From NCBI GenBank assembly GCA_002898575.1, contig BEHT01000031.1:1-42781 (forward strand): 42,781 nucleotides of DNA, in the 5' to 3' direction. A program made the translations under genes and the position numbers. The notes under the pieces were generated by a model. It saw only the letters and a list, made by a program, of their open reading frames with translations. It was not told the origin of the DNA and searched no databases. The DNA is from a bacterium HR17. Its GTDB lineage: Bacteria; Armatimonadota; Fervidibacteria; Fervidibacterales; Fervidibacteraceae. Positions 8,501-16,798 of the stretch are shown here, one piece after another (position 1 is the stretch's first letter; each line of letters starts with the position of its first letter).

Positions 8501-10323
8501 ACGAGGTCACCTCTTGCCGCTTCCGCTTGAAAGCGGCGCGACTCGGCGCCCACGCCATCACCGTTTACGCCTACGGTGACGCGATGAGCGACGCTGTCAA
8601 GCGCACCGTTTCTGTGTTGCCTGACGGCAAGGAGTTTTGGCAAACGGTCAGCGACCAAATAACGGGACGCGTAAGGCGGACAGTGAGGGTGAAGATCCCG
8701 CGTGAGGCGATTGATGGGGCAAGTGGGTTGTTCGTCAAGGTGTATGCAGGCGCATTTGCGCAAGTGCTGGACGGCTTGGAAAACTTGCTGCGCATGCCCT
8801 TTGGCTGCTTTGAGCAGACCAGCAGCGTCACCTACCCGAATGTGCTCGTCCTGCGCTACCTAAAGCGGACCGGTAAGGCGCAACCTGAGACGGAAATGAA
8901 AGCGCGCCAATTCATCACGATTGGCTACCAACGGCTACTGACTTTTGAGGTGCGAGGCGGCGGTTTCAGCTGGTTTGGCGACCCGCCCGCCCACAAAGTT
9001 TTGACGGCTTACGGGTTGCTGGAATTTGCGGACATGAGCAAAGTTCACGAGATTGACCCGCAATTGATTGCCCGCACCACTTATTGGCTCGTCAGCCAGC
9101 AAAACGCCGATGGCTCATGGACGCCCGATGCCTTCGGTATCCGCGAGGGTGCTATCAACCGCCAAAACGATGTGTTGCGGGCGACGGCTTACATCGCTTG
9201 GGCGATCAGTGAGGCGGGGCGTGGGACGGGAGACGAGGGGCGAGTGAAAACGGCGCTGCAAAAGGCAATCGGTTACTTGGGCGAACACGCTCATGAAGCC
9301 GATGACGCTTACGCGTTAGCGGTCATGCTCAACGCTTTCATCGGGGCACGGGAATGGGGCGCGGGAGTCGGGACGCAGGGCAGCAAAGCGACGAAAAATT
9401 TGTCGGCGTTGATTGACCACATCGCAAAGCGCCTTGCAAGTATGGCGAAGGAAAGTGACGAGGTTGCCTACTGGGAGAGCAAAGCGCCGACACCGTTTCA
9501 TGGGCGCGGGCGAAGTGGCGATTTGGAGACGACGGCGTTGGCGACTTACGCGTTGCTGCGGCATGGCGGTTACCCGACCTTGATCAACAAAGCGCTGACT
9601 TACTTGGTGCGCAGTAAAGACGCCTTCGGGACATGGCAAACGACGCAGGCGACGATTTGGGCGCTGAAGGCGCTTCTCCTAGCGGCTGAAGGAGCAGGCG
9701 CGCCCGTCAACGGCACGCTTGTCGTGCGGGTCAACGGCGAACAGGTCGCTGAATGGCGCATCGTGCCTGAAAACGCTGACATCGTGCGCACAGTGGATGC
9801 GTCCAAGTTTGTGCGCGAAGAAAGCAACGAAGTGACGCTGGAATTTGCGCCAACGGATGAGAAGAGCCCCGCGTCCTTACTGTTTCAGGTGAGCGCTCGC
9901 TTTTACTTGCCTTGGGAACTTGTCCCGCCTGCACCTGAGGAGCCGTTGCAAGTGCGGGTCAACTACGACCGCACGGAGTTGCAAACGAACGAGACCGTCA
10001 CTTGTCGCGTGCAAGTGGCGAACCGTCGCCCGATGGCGGCGGAAATGGTCATCGTGGACATCGGCGTTCCCCCCGGCTTTGAAGTGCTGACAGATGACCT
10101 GGCAAACTTGGTGGGACGGAAAGTGCTACAAAAGTTTGAGTTGACGCCGAGACAAGTGATCTGCTACCTTGAACGCATTGATGGCGGCGCAACTGTTGCG
10201 TGGCAATTTCGGTTACGGGCAAAAATGCCTGTCCGCGCCAAAACGGGACGGACGACGGCTTACGAATACTATGCCCCGCAGGAACAAGTGATTGTGCCGC
10301 CTGTCACCGTCTCCGCCCGATAA
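5563..10323 (+). CDS. Alpha-2-macroglobulin family protein with thioester and a GspG-like insert in the bait region
   Basis: This 1586-residue secreted protein is a probable protease trap. A signal peptide without lipobox (residues 1-20) is followed by macroglobulin domains. The MG2 hallmark TDKPIYQP is at about 136-143, and VVDESVLAL at about 625-633 ends the segment before the bait region. The A2M core resumes with VRVRQFFPETLFVNP from about 862. The thioester motif GCFEQ has Cys1082 and Gln1085 and opens the alpha-helical thioester domain. The C-terminus ends in a receptor-binding-like domain (MVIVDIGVPPGFEVLTDDL, about 1490). Residues about 720-805 resemble the C-terminal domain of the type II secretion pseudopilin GspG (DPLGNPYRL, then DGKFGTDDDIV). 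AGGAGG precedes the ATG. There is no neighbouring pbpC, the common partner of many bacterial macroglobulins. Confidence 0.92.
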   Translation: MWARWLSLVLAGTLGAALSARFASQTAPPSPYLPSPLDTQVLGQTHWLADTPVTLTVVTWNRQKRQPVKAQVRIAVGQKTVFAGATDERGVVNAQLRAPAQTGTYPLTVTVNSPIGNDRVEQPVRVEAAAQILLTTDKPIYQPSQTVHIRALCLRRPDWRPVADLPCTFEVRDPKGNLVFRTTERTSRFGIAATQFPIADTVTLGEYRITASLNALKPTNPQPQALSPLATAEKTVRVERYVLPKFKVTVETEKRFYLPAETLRGTISAAYFFGKPVRHGKVTVRLSTFAAGWHDIAELSGTLDEKGVWQFETQLPEKFVGLPLESGNALLRLEATVTDTADHSERTSLTLPVSSEPINIAVVPESATLKPDLPMRLFIVTTYPDGTPAKCRFEVVGQGFAVRGETDAAGIGEVTVQLKPASLPQGGRKGSGFGAPAPFVRRLFRGEAQPAATDEPHLPVTVTVMATDEKGNRAQVQRALALSASDEAVLLRVDKAIAKVGDTLRLDLFAVSRVPRPMSPVFVDAIVHRQTALTKTVELHNGRGSLALTLTPDLAGTLVLHAYRITADGDIVRDTKVVFVEPANELRVKVNSDKVTYRPGETAQVRFTVTDRDGKPTVAALGIAVVDESVLALAEMQPGLERLYFALEQELLTPRYEVHGWDLRPILLRRDERRKVEDAVQVQRMAQILLSAVAPPSPHTLRVSTYERKAQEVRERWKKFVEDAATKIRKALETYRHMKGTYPPAAEALSELVTARLLTDKDIRDPLGNPYRLEALDNFRLGFRLECAGLDGKFGTDDDIVAFADRVGREGTIRVLARNEAVFVDGIAFGAPALGATVLRLEAAKAAPAPRSVSPVPDEVRVRQFFPETLFVNPQVITNERGEAALKLPLADSITTWRLTALGNSLAGQLGSTTLPIRVFQDFFVDIDLPVAFTQGDEVSVPVAIYNYLARPQTVRLRLEVGDGFELLSDREMRITLRPNEVTSCRFRLKAARLGAHAITVYAYGDAMSDAVKRTVSVLPDGKEFWQTVSDQITGRVRRTVRVKIPREAIDGASGLFVKVYAGAFAQVLDGLENLLRMPFGCFEQTSSVTYPNVLVLRYLKRTGKAQPETEMKARQFITIGYQRLLTFEVRGGGFSWFGDPPAHKVLTAYGLLEFADMSKVHEIDPQLIARTTYWLVSQQNADGSWTPDAFGIREGAINRQNDVLRATAYIAWAISEAGRGTGDEGRVKTALQKAIGYLGEHAHEADDAYALAVMLNAFIGAREWGAGVGTQGSKATKNLSALIDHIAKRLASMAKESDEVAYWESKAPTPFHGRGRSGDLETTALATYALLRHGGYPTLINKALTYLVRSKDAFGTWQTTQATIWALKALLLAAEGAGAPVNGTLVVRVNGEQVAEWRIVPENADIVRTVDASKFVREESNEVTLEFAPTDEKSPASLLFQVSARFYLPWELVPPAPEEPLQVRVNYDRTELQTNETVTCRVQVANRRPMAAEMVIVDIGVPPGFEVLTDDLANLVGRKVLQKFELTPRQVICYLERIDGGATVAWQFRLRAKMPVRAKTGRTTAYEYYAPQEQVIVPPVTVSAR

Positions 10324-10371
10324 CCGTTGCCTTGCTGCCGTCACACTGGACGGATTTCGTTCGCAGGTAAC

Positions 10372-10409
10372 GGGCGCCGCCCTGTCACAGAAGGCGGGGC
10401 TGAGCGCCC
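10372..10409 (+). other. Stem-loop after the macroglobulin gene
   Basis: GGGCGC (10372-10377) pairs with GCGCCC (10404-10409). Inside, CCGCC/GGCGG and CTGT/ACAG give a nested hairpin. It could weaken read-through from the macroglobulin gene into the LysR gene, but there is no T-run, so an intrinsic terminator is not supported. Just after it, TACAAT at 10413-10418 is a plausible -10 for the LysR gene, without a visible -35. Confidence 0.35.
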
Positions 10410-10469
10410 CCTTACAATTCTTGCCGCATCAGTAAAGCCGGAGCCGAGACCGTCAACAGGCTGGTGACG

Positions 10470-11399
10470 ATGATGGAGCACCCGAAGGTGCGCTTGGACT
10501 TTTGGCAGTTGGAGATTTTCTGCACGGTCGCAGAACAGCGGAGTTTTTCGCGGGCGGCGGAGGCGTTGTTTCTGTCGCAGCCGACGGTCACCGCCCACAT
10601 CGCGGCGCTGGAGAAACGCTTGGGCGTCAAACTGTTTGACCGCACGACGCGGCGCGTGACTTTGACCCCTGCTGGCAGGCTCCTTTACCGCCACGCCAAA
10701 ACGCTGCTGAGTGAACACAATCGGGCATTGCAAGAGTTGGCGCAATTCGTCGGCGGGTTGGCGGGGCGGTTGGTGTTCGGCGCCAGCACCATCCCAGGGC
10801 AATACATCCTGCCGCCTTTAATGGCGCAATTTCGTCGGCAATTTCCGTCGGTGCACATCGCGATGCAACTGGCTGCCAGCGGGCAAATCGTGGACGGGGT
10901 GCTGAACGGCGAAATGGAGTTGGGCATCGTCGGTGTCCGCCCGCGCGAACCGCTGCTGCGGATCATCCCGCTGTGGAGCGACGAAATCGTGCTCATCGTC
11001 CCGCCCGACCACGAATGGGCGGGGCGGGAACGCGTGCCCATCACTGAGTTGCTGACGCAGCCGCTGGTCGTCCGCGAGCAAGGTTCGGGGACGCGCTCGG
11101 CGTTGGAGCAATTTCTCGCTCACCATCACCTGTCGCTGCGGCGGATGAATCTCGTCGCGGAACTGGGCAGCACAGAAGCCGTTAAGCAATTCGTCGCTGC
11201 AGGTGGCGGCGTCGGAGCAGTGTCCATCCGCGCTGTGGAGTGCGAACGGGATTTACAAAAGTTGGCGGTCGTGCGGTTGCAAGAGGGAGGCATCGTCCGC
11301 CACTTTTACGGCGTCGTGTGGCGCGACCGCACGCTGTCGCCTGTCACCCGCGCCTTTCTGCGGTTCGTGAAAGCGCAGGCAGATGCGGACAGTCCCTGA
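10470..11399 (+). CDS. LysR-family transcriptional regulator
   Basis: This 309-residue regulator has the standard layout. A winged helix-turn-helix covers about residues 8-66 (FCTVAEQRSFSRAAEALFLSQ and LEKRLGVKLFDRTTRRVTLT). A linker helix and a type 2 periplasmic-binding-like effector domain follow from about 90 to 300, with SGQIVDGVLNGEMELGIVG. The sequence looks closest to the CysB/CbbR/YeiE branch, but the effector cannot be told. Starts possible are GTG 10464, ATG 10470 and ATG 10473. 10470 was chosen because AGG at 10458-10460 sits nine bases upstream. It does not face a divergent target gene, so the regulated locus is unclear. It converges with glnE ten bases away. Confidence 0.9.
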   Translation: MMEHPKVRLDFWQLEIFCTVAEQRSFSRAAEALFLSQPTVTAHIAALEKRLGVKLFDRTTRRVTLTPAGRLLYRHAKTLLSEHNRALQELAQFVGGLAGRLVFGASTIPGQYILPPLMAQFRRQFPSVHIAMQLAASGQIVDGVLNGEMELGIVGVRPREPLLRIIPLWSDEIVLIVPPDHEWAGRERVPITELLTQPLVVREQGSGTRSALEQFLAHHHLSLRRMNLVAELGSTEAVKQFVAAGGGVGAVSIRAVECERDLQKLAVVRLQEGGIVRHFYGVVWRDRTLSPVTRAFLRFVKAQADADSP

Positions 11400-11409
11400 A
11401 AGCGTATCG

Positions 11410-14232
11410 TCACGGCAGCGGGCTGCGCTGCCGCCAACGCTGACGGAAACGGTCAACGGCATCGTCAACAGGCACTAAATCCGTTTGGGTCAAGGGCGCA
11501 GGGTTGGAGTCCAACCACGCCAGCAACTTTTCGGCACGGTCGCCTAACACAAAGCGTGGCGGTGCATCGGGGTGCATCCAACTCAGCCACAACCGCAACT
11601 CCCGCAACCAGCGGTAAACGCGCAACGCTGATTGCCATGGCATCTCCCGCTCGGCGAGCCGTTGCAACGCCTGCAGGGTGGATGGAGTGCGCAACAGCGG
11701 ATCAATACATCCGTCACGCAATTGCCGTTCGGCGACTTGCAATTCAATGTCCCACAGGGCGCCATCGCTGTGTTTGAGGTCAACGACTTGAGCGGGTGGG
11801 CGATGTTCGGTGCGGATGCGCTCCAACAGGTGGCGCAACTCCGCCCACTCGGCGTCGCTCAACGGGCGTTCGTAAAGGCGCTGTGTGACGGCAGCGGTCA
11901 CAGCGTCACCGATGCATCTATCGCCCGCTGCCCATCGCAACCGCGTCCACGCCAACGCCATCCATGCTTCAAAGCGGTGCCCCGCAAATTCCTGCCACGC
12001 AGCCCAATCGCTGGTGAGGGCACCTTCCTGTCCCGTCGGGCGCAAGCGCAAATCCAAGCGGTAAGCAACCCCTTCATCGGTCAAATCGCCCAACAATGCG
12101 CGCAGCCGGCGCACCGTTTTGTCGGCGAGCAATTGGTCACCGGTGTGGGCAAAAACGCAGTCCAGATCCGAGCCGAAATGCAGCTCCCCGCTACCCCATC
12201 CACCCAACGCCAAAACTGCAAGGCGCAACGCAATCGGTTGGGTCAAAGCGTTGACAGCGGCGTCCACAAGGGCATCGGCGAGGTGCGCCAAAGCGCGTCC
12301 AATCGCATCACCGTTCGCCAAGCGGGACAAGTGCAAAAAGCCCAAATGCACCGCCCATCGCCCTTTGAGCCGTCGCAGCGTTCGGGGCAACTGCGTCGGG
12401 TCGGCGACGACTGCCGCTCGCACCAAGGCGCGCCATTGCGCCACATCGGGCAACGCGGGCGTGACGCCCGCCAACCAGCTTTCCAGCACTTCAGGATAGC
12501 GTTGCACCAGTTGACACAGCGGTTCGCTAAAGCATGCGACCAACGCCAACGCCCGCAGCGCCAACGGGTTGCTGCTCAAACTGTCGAGAACGGCGTGGCG
12601 CGGTCCGAGAGCGGCGATGAGGTTTTCCAGCCGCATCAACGCAGTGTCGGGGTCGGGCGTTTGGGCGAGGGCATCCAACACGCTGGGCAACACCCGCATG
12701 ACCGCAACGCGTTCGCGCCAAGGCAACCCCGCTGTCGCTTCGCCATGCACCAAACGGGCGAGACGGCGTCGGGCGTCTTGCGGTTGGGTGAAACCGTAAG
12801 CGCTTAACGAGCGGGTATCGGTTTCCAGCCCGCTGGCGATATGCAGCGCCAGCATCGTGCTCTCCGAAACGCCCAACGCCTTCGCCAACTCCGCCGTGAC
12901 GGCTTCGTAAATTTGGCGGACTGTTTGCGTGCAACGGGTGAAGGCGCAAAGCAGCGCGTCGCCCTTTGCCATGCCCATGCAGCGCGCCAAGCGGTTTAAC
13001 TCTCGTTCGTCGCTGGGTAGCGTTTGCAAGGGCAAATCTTCGGCGATTTGCAGCATGTGTTCCAAGCGGCGCAGAAAGAGGTAACTGTCCCGCAACGCAT
13101 GGGCTTCGCCAGCGGTGAGCAACTCGTGGTGTTGCAAGCGTTCCAAAGCGGTCAGCGTGTCCCGCACCGCAAGGTCGGGGAAGCGGTGGGCAAAGGCCAG
13201 TTGCAAAAACTGGACGGTCATCTCCACATCGCGGATGCCACCCAAACCGTGCTTGACAGCCCCGTCGGTCGCAAACGCGGCTTCAGAGCGCGCTTTGACG
13301 CGCAACAGCCATGCTAACTCCTCGGCTTCCAACGGGCTGCCGAAAACGAAGGCGTGACGGAATTGCTCAAAGCGTTGCGCTATTTGTGGGTCACCCGCAA
13401 TGGCACGGGCTTTCAGCAGCGCCAACCGTTCGCTGGGTTCGGCGTGGGCTTCGTAATAAGCAAAAGCGGCGTCCAGCGCTAAAGTCAGCGGCGCTGTCGC
13501 ACCGTAAGGGCGTAACCGCAAATCCACGCGGTAGAGGCGACCGTAATCGGTGACTTCGCTCAACGCCGTCACCACCTTGCGCGCCCATCGTTCGGCGACC
13601 GCGCTGTCGCCTTCGTGGAACAACACGAGGTCAATGTCCGAACTGTAGTTGAGTTCGCCCGCGCCCAACTTGCCGAAGGCGACGACAAGCACACGACAAC
13701 GGTCAGGCGCAATCAACGCCACGACCGCGTTGATCACCGCTTCGGCGAGCGCCGACAGTTCAGCGGTGACCGTCGGCACATCCATCAGCCCCAGCAAGTC
13801 GGCGGCGATAAGGCGCACCGTTTCGCGCCGACGGAACCGGCGCAGCGCATCCAGTTTGCTTGGGAGGGTGCGGAAGGGCGACAGGGCGGTGTCCGCTTCC
13901 GCTTGCAACTTCACCAACCCTTTCGGTGTCGCCAAGCGGTGGCGGTCAGTGAGCAGTTCCAAGTATTCGGGATGCAAAGCCAGTGTGCGGGCAGCAAAGT
14001 GGCTGCCGCCCAACACGGTGAGCAGCGCCTCCAGCGTCGCAGGGTCATCGGCGAGATACTCCAACACGGCAAGGGGTGTGCCCGCCGCTTCCACGAAGCG
14101 CGACAGGTGCGTTAGGGCGCTGTCAGGGTCAGGCGCAGCGTCCAGCGCTGCTGTCAACGCCGCGCACAAGCGGGGGCGCAGTGCGTCAGGCACGAATGCC
14201 AAAAGGCGTTCTCCCTGTTGTCGCCCGTTCAT
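11410..14232 (-). CDS. glnE: Bifunctional glutamine synthetase adenylyltransferase / deadenylylase
   Basis: This 940-residue protein controls glutamine synthetase by adding AMP to it and removing it, according to nitrogen status. Both nucleotidyltransferase domains are visible: GKLGAGELNYSSDIDLVLF near residues 185-205 (deadenylylase half) and LGGWGSGELHFGSDLDCVF near 670-690 (adenylylase half). Each carries the GSDxD-type metal pair and is followed by a helical GlnD-UR_UTase-like domain (GLGGIRDVEMTVQFLQL). The length is typical for the family. The start at 14232 was chosen because GGTGAG precedes that ATG, the same weak site as before argF. An in-frame ATG at 14298 would add 22 residues that reach into the region before tenA. 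It is divergent from tenA and convergent with the LysR gene. No glnA or glnB is in the window. Confidence 0.93.
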   Translation of the reverse strand: MNGRQQGERLLAFVPDALRPRLCAALTAALDAAPDPDSALTHLSRFVEAAGTPLAVLEYLADDPATLEALLTVLGGSHFAARTLALHPEYLELLTDRHRLATPKGLVKLQAEADTALSPFRTLPSKLDALRRFRRRETVRLIAADLLGLMDVPTVTAELSALAEAVINAVVALIAPDRCRVLVVAFGKLGAGELNYSSDIDLVLFHEGDSAVAERWARKVVTALSEVTDYGRLYRVDLRLRPYGATAPLTLALDAAFAYYEAHAEPSERLALLKARAIAGDPQIAQRFEQFRHAFVFGSPLEAEELAWLLRVKARSEAAFATDGAVKHGLGGIRDVEMTVQFLQLAFAHRFPDLAVRDTLTALERLQHHELLTAGEAHALRDSYLFLRRLEHMLQIAEDLPLQTLPSDERELNRLARCMGMAKGDALLCAFTRCTQTVRQIYEAVTAELAKALGVSESTMLALHIASGLETDTRSLSAYGFTQPQDARRRLARLVHGEATAGLPWRERVAVMRVLPSVLDALAQTPDPDTALMRLENLIAALGPRHAVLDSLSSNPLALRALALVACFSEPLCQLVQRYPEVLESWLAGVTPALPDVAQWRALVRAAVVADPTQLPRTLRRLKGRWAVHLGFLHLSRLANGDAIGRALAHLADALVDAAVNALTQPIALRLAVLALGGWGSGELHFGSDLDCVFAHTGDQLLADKTVRRLRALLGDLTDEGVAYRLDLRLRPTGQEGALTSDWAAWQEFAGHRFEAWMALAWTRLRWAAGDRCIGDAVTAAVTQRLYERPLSDAEWAELRHLLERIRTEHRPPAQVVDLKHSDGALWDIELQVAERQLRDGCIDPLLRTPSTLQALQRLAEREMPWQSALRVYRWLRELRLWLSWMHPDAPPRFVLGDRAEKLLAWLDSNPAPLTQTDLVPVDDAVDRFRQRWRQRSPLP

Positions 14233-14345
14233 AGCGTCGCTCACCGTTAGTTTTGCTTCGTGCGGCACCCGATGCGTTTGGGTCGTAAATGTTGACAAAC
14301 TTTCCGTGTGCCGTCACGCTCAGGGAAGCAGGGGGCGAAAGTGCC

Positions 14346-15008
14346 ATGCCCTTCACCCAACAATTGTGGCAGAGCATCGGCGCCATCTTTGCCCGAATCC
14401 TTGATCACCCGTTTTTGGCGGGGTTGACGGACGGGACTTTGGACGAAGACGCCTTCCGCTTCTATGTCGTGCAGGATGCCCTTTACCTGCGGGATTTTGC
14501 CCGCGGGTTGGCGGTGCTGGGGGCGAAAGCGCCCGACGACGAAGGGTTGGTGATGTTTTGCGACCACGCCAAAACCGCCATCGTCGTGGAACGGGCGCTG
14601 CACGAAAGTTTTTTCCGCGCATGGGGCATGAGCGCCGAGCAAGTGTGGGCGACACCGATGGCGCCGACCAATTTGCTCTACACGAGTTACCTGCTGCGGG
14701 TCGCCTACGAGCGCCCGTTTTACGAGAGCCTCGGGGCGTTTTTGCCCTGTTACTGGATTTACTGGGAAGTCGGCAAAGCCCTTGAGCAGCGGGGTTCACC
14801 CCATCCGCTTTATCGGCGCTGGATTGAGACTTACGCCAGCGCCGAGTTTGAGGGGGTCGTGCGCCAAGTCCTTGCCGTCACCGACCGCATCGCGGCGACT
14901 TTGACCGATGACCAACGCGCCGCGATGCGCCAGCATTTCGTCACGACAAGTCGCTTTGAGTGGCTCTTTTGGGACATGGCTTACCACCGCGAACAGTGGC
15001 GCATCTGA
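14346..15008 (+). CDS. tenA: TenA-family aminopyrimidine aminohydrolase (thiaminase II)
   Basis: This 220-residue protein hydrolyses aminopyrimidine breakdown products of thiamine so that the pyrimidine can be reused. With ATG 14346 as residue 1, the active-site residues fall at the numbers known from Bacillus subtilis TenA: Asp44, Tyr47, Tyr112, Cys135 (in FLPCYWIYWEVGK), Tyr139, Tyr163 and Glu205. The match supports both the function and the start. The earlier in-frame start at 14289 would add 19 residues. A ribosome site AGGGGGC precedes it. A KdsC-like phosphatase follows 21 bases on. Two other thiamine-related genes lie far downstream (33555 and 38200). No TPP riboswitch is seen in the 113-base gap before it. 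Confidence 0.92.
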   Translation: MPFTQQLWQSIGAIFARILDHPFLAGLTDGTLDEDAFRFYVVQDALYLRDFARGLAVLGAKAPDDEGLVMFCDHAKTAIVVERALHESFFRAWGMSAEQVWATPMAPTNLLYTSYLLRVAYERPFYESLGAFLPCYWIYWEVGKALEQRGSPHPLYRRWIETYASAEFEGVVRQVLAVTDRIAATLTDDQRAAMRQHFVTTSRFEWLFWDMAYHREQWRI

Positions 15009-15029
15009 GGGCGAAAGGAGCGATGGGCA

Positions 15030-15596
15030 TTGCCTTGGACGGAACGGTCGTTGCCCCCGACGGGATTGCAAGGTCTGCGGTTGCTGGTCATGGATGTGGA
15101 CGGCGTGTTGACAGGTGGCGAAATCGCGCTGTTGAGTAACGGCGCGGAAATGCGCCTGTTCAACTCGCAGGACGGCGTAGGGTTGATGGTGGCGCATTTG
15201 GCGGGGTTGCAAACGGCACTCATCACGGGGCGGGCAACGGAAGCCGTCCGCAAACGCGCCGAGGAAGTGCGCATCACGCATTTGGTCATGGGCACTTTCC
15301 AGAAGTTGCCGCCACTCCAGCAATTGTGCGACCAACTGCGGTTGCCCTTGGAGGCAGTCGCTTACATCGGCGACGATGTGCCCGATATCCCGCCGATGAA
15401 ACGCGCCGGCTTTGCCGTCGCTGTCGCTAACGCGGTGGACGAAGTGAAGCGGGTGGCGCATTACATCACGCAGCGGCGCGGCGGCGACGGCGCCGTGCGG
15501 GAAGTCGTGGAACTGATTTTGAAGGCGCAAGGTAAGTGGGAGCAAACGGTCGGTGCCTTCATCGGCGACGCTGAGTGGTTTTCGCCGATGCCGTGA
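15030..15596 (+). CDS. HAD-superfamily phosphatase of the KdsC type
   Basis: This 188-residue protein resembles 3-deoxy-D-manno-octulosonate 8-phosphate phosphatase (KdsC), a small cap-less HAD enzyme. Motif I is DVDGVLT with Asp22 and Asp24, motif II is ITGR (65-68), motif III Lys is probably Lys92 (FQKLPP), and motif IV is IGDDVPD (113-119). The FNSQDGVGL stretch (44-52) is also typical of KdsC. Other Kdo genes are absent here, so the sugar-phosphate substrate is uncertain. The start is TTG 15030, nine bases after AGGAG. An ATG seven bases earlier (15023) is in another frame and gives only a 39-codon reading frame. It is likely co-transcribed with tenA. Confidence 0.85.
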   Translation: MPWTERSLPPTGLQGLRLLVMDVDGVLTGGEIALLSNGAEMRLFNSQDGVGLMVAHLAGLQTALITGRATEAVRKRAEEVRITHLVMGTFQKLPPLQQLCDQLRLPLEAVAYIGDDVPDIPPMKRAGFAVAVANAVDEVKRVAHYITQRRGGDGAVREVVELILKAQGKWEQTVGAFIGDAEWFSPMP

Positions 15597-15619
15597 CATC
15601 AAAGGGCGATGCGTTCGGT

Positions 15620-16798
15620 TCACTCGGGCACTCGGCGGATTTCGGCGACGGTCATCTCGTAAAGGGTGCGCTTTTTGTCTTTGGCACGGGCGCGGACGAT
15701 GTACTGGTCGCGCCCGACTTTACGGTAACTCTCCAGCATGTTGCCCGCAAAGGCGCTAAGGATGCGTTCCTTCTCGCGCGGGTGCAGCCCTGTCAACTCT
15801 TGCAGCGTGACGGGGTTGAGGTCATCGGGCACTTCGTTAAGGCTTTCAAGGTGGGCGCGCAATCGGCGCAGCGCTTCCATGCACATCGTGCGACGGGCAA
15901 AATTCGTCGACGCGTAACTCCAACCGCCTGGCGCCAAGCCCAAGATTTGCAGGAGCGGGTCCAGCACATTGTTGATCGTCCATTCAATTTGCTGTAACCA
16001 GTGAGGCGGTCGCTCAAAGCGGCGGAGTTGATTAACGGTCGCCGTCAACACCCGTTGGTAATCAGGTGGCAAAGGTTGCGTGCCGGTCAGTTGGTAACCG
16101 CTGGCGGCTGCCATCTGCCCTGGCGGCGACGCCGTTTCGGTGATGGGCGTGCGAAACCGCACCGCACCGTCCACGACTTGCACCAGCGTTTGCTTGGTGT
16201 TGGGGTCATAGACGACGCGAAAACCGGTGCCCCGCACCGCTGCGACAGCGGTCGGGGTGCAGACCGTCGCTTGGGAGCGGACACCGAAAAATTGCGAGAC
16301 ATACGCGACCGCCGCGCCGAACCGCACCATGAACGAGCGGTCGCGCAAACCACCCCGCACGAAGTCCAATAGCCGCACCTCAAATTCGGTGTTCGGCTCT
16401 AACTGGATAGCGCTGCCATCGGGGAAGACCAAAGTCGCGGTGCCGTTAACGCCTGTTCGCACGACATCTTTGTCCCGCAGCGCCATGTCCATGCTGGCAA
16501 CGACCCAACGGTTACTGCCGCGTTGCAAGACCATGACCGAACCAGCGAAGGCGACCAAGGTTGCCTTGAACTCCTTCGCCTCTCGTCGCACGCCGTCGCC
16601 GACGAGGATGACGAGGAGGGCGACAACGATGAAGACAAGCGTTTTGACCCAACGGGGCACTTCCCGTAACCAGGCGAACCAGTCGCGGCGGCGTTTGCGA
16701 CGCTCTTTGCGGATGTGCTCTCGTTCGGCTTCTTTCAGGATCTCCGCCAACCGTTCGGCATCACTTTGGGGCTTGGTCTTGGCGGACCGGCGCCACAT
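15620..16798 (-). CDS. FecR-domain membrane protein, partner of the CHASE2 cyclase
   Basis: This 392-residue protein starts with a very basic cytoplasmic segment (KEAEREHIRKERRKRRRD), followed by one membrane helix near residues 51-70 (VKTLVFIVVALLVILVG) and an external FecR domain at about 80-210. The latter has the typical GNGTATL-like NGTATLVFPDGSAIQLEPNTEFEV and AVRGTGFRVVYDP blocks. The C-terminal 150 residues are mostly helical and unassigned. FecR domains usually sense or transmit envelope signals; here the partner is likely the cyclase rather than a sigma factor. AGGAGGTGA lies seven bases before ATG 16798. The start lies inside the cyclase gene (38-base overlap), so the two are co-expressed. 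Confidence 0.85.
   Translation of the reverse strand: MWRRSAKTKPQSDAERLAEILKEAEREHIRKERRKRRRDWFAWLREVPRWVKTLVFIVVALLVILVGDGVRREAKEFKATLVAFAGSVMVLQRGSNRWVVASMDMALRDKDVVRTGVNGTATLVFPDGSAIQLEPNTEFEVRLLDFVRGGLRDRSFMVRFGAAVAYVSQFFGVRSQATVCTPTAVAAVRGTGFRVVYDPNTKQTLVQVVDGAVRFRTPITETASPPGQMAAASGYQLTGTQPLPPDYQRVLTATVNQLRRFERPPHWLQQIEWTINNVLDPLLQILGLAPGGWSYASTNFARRTMCMEALRRLRAHLESLNEVPDDLNPVTLQELTGLHPREKERILSAFAGNMLESYRKVGRDQYIVRARAKDKKRTLYEMTVAEIRRVPE

Noticed and set aside
11632-12807. Long plus-strand open frame of 391 codons
   Set aside because: It lies entirely antisense to glnE, which has all its motifs. GC-rich coding sequence often leaves such frames open, and the translation shows no recognisable domain.
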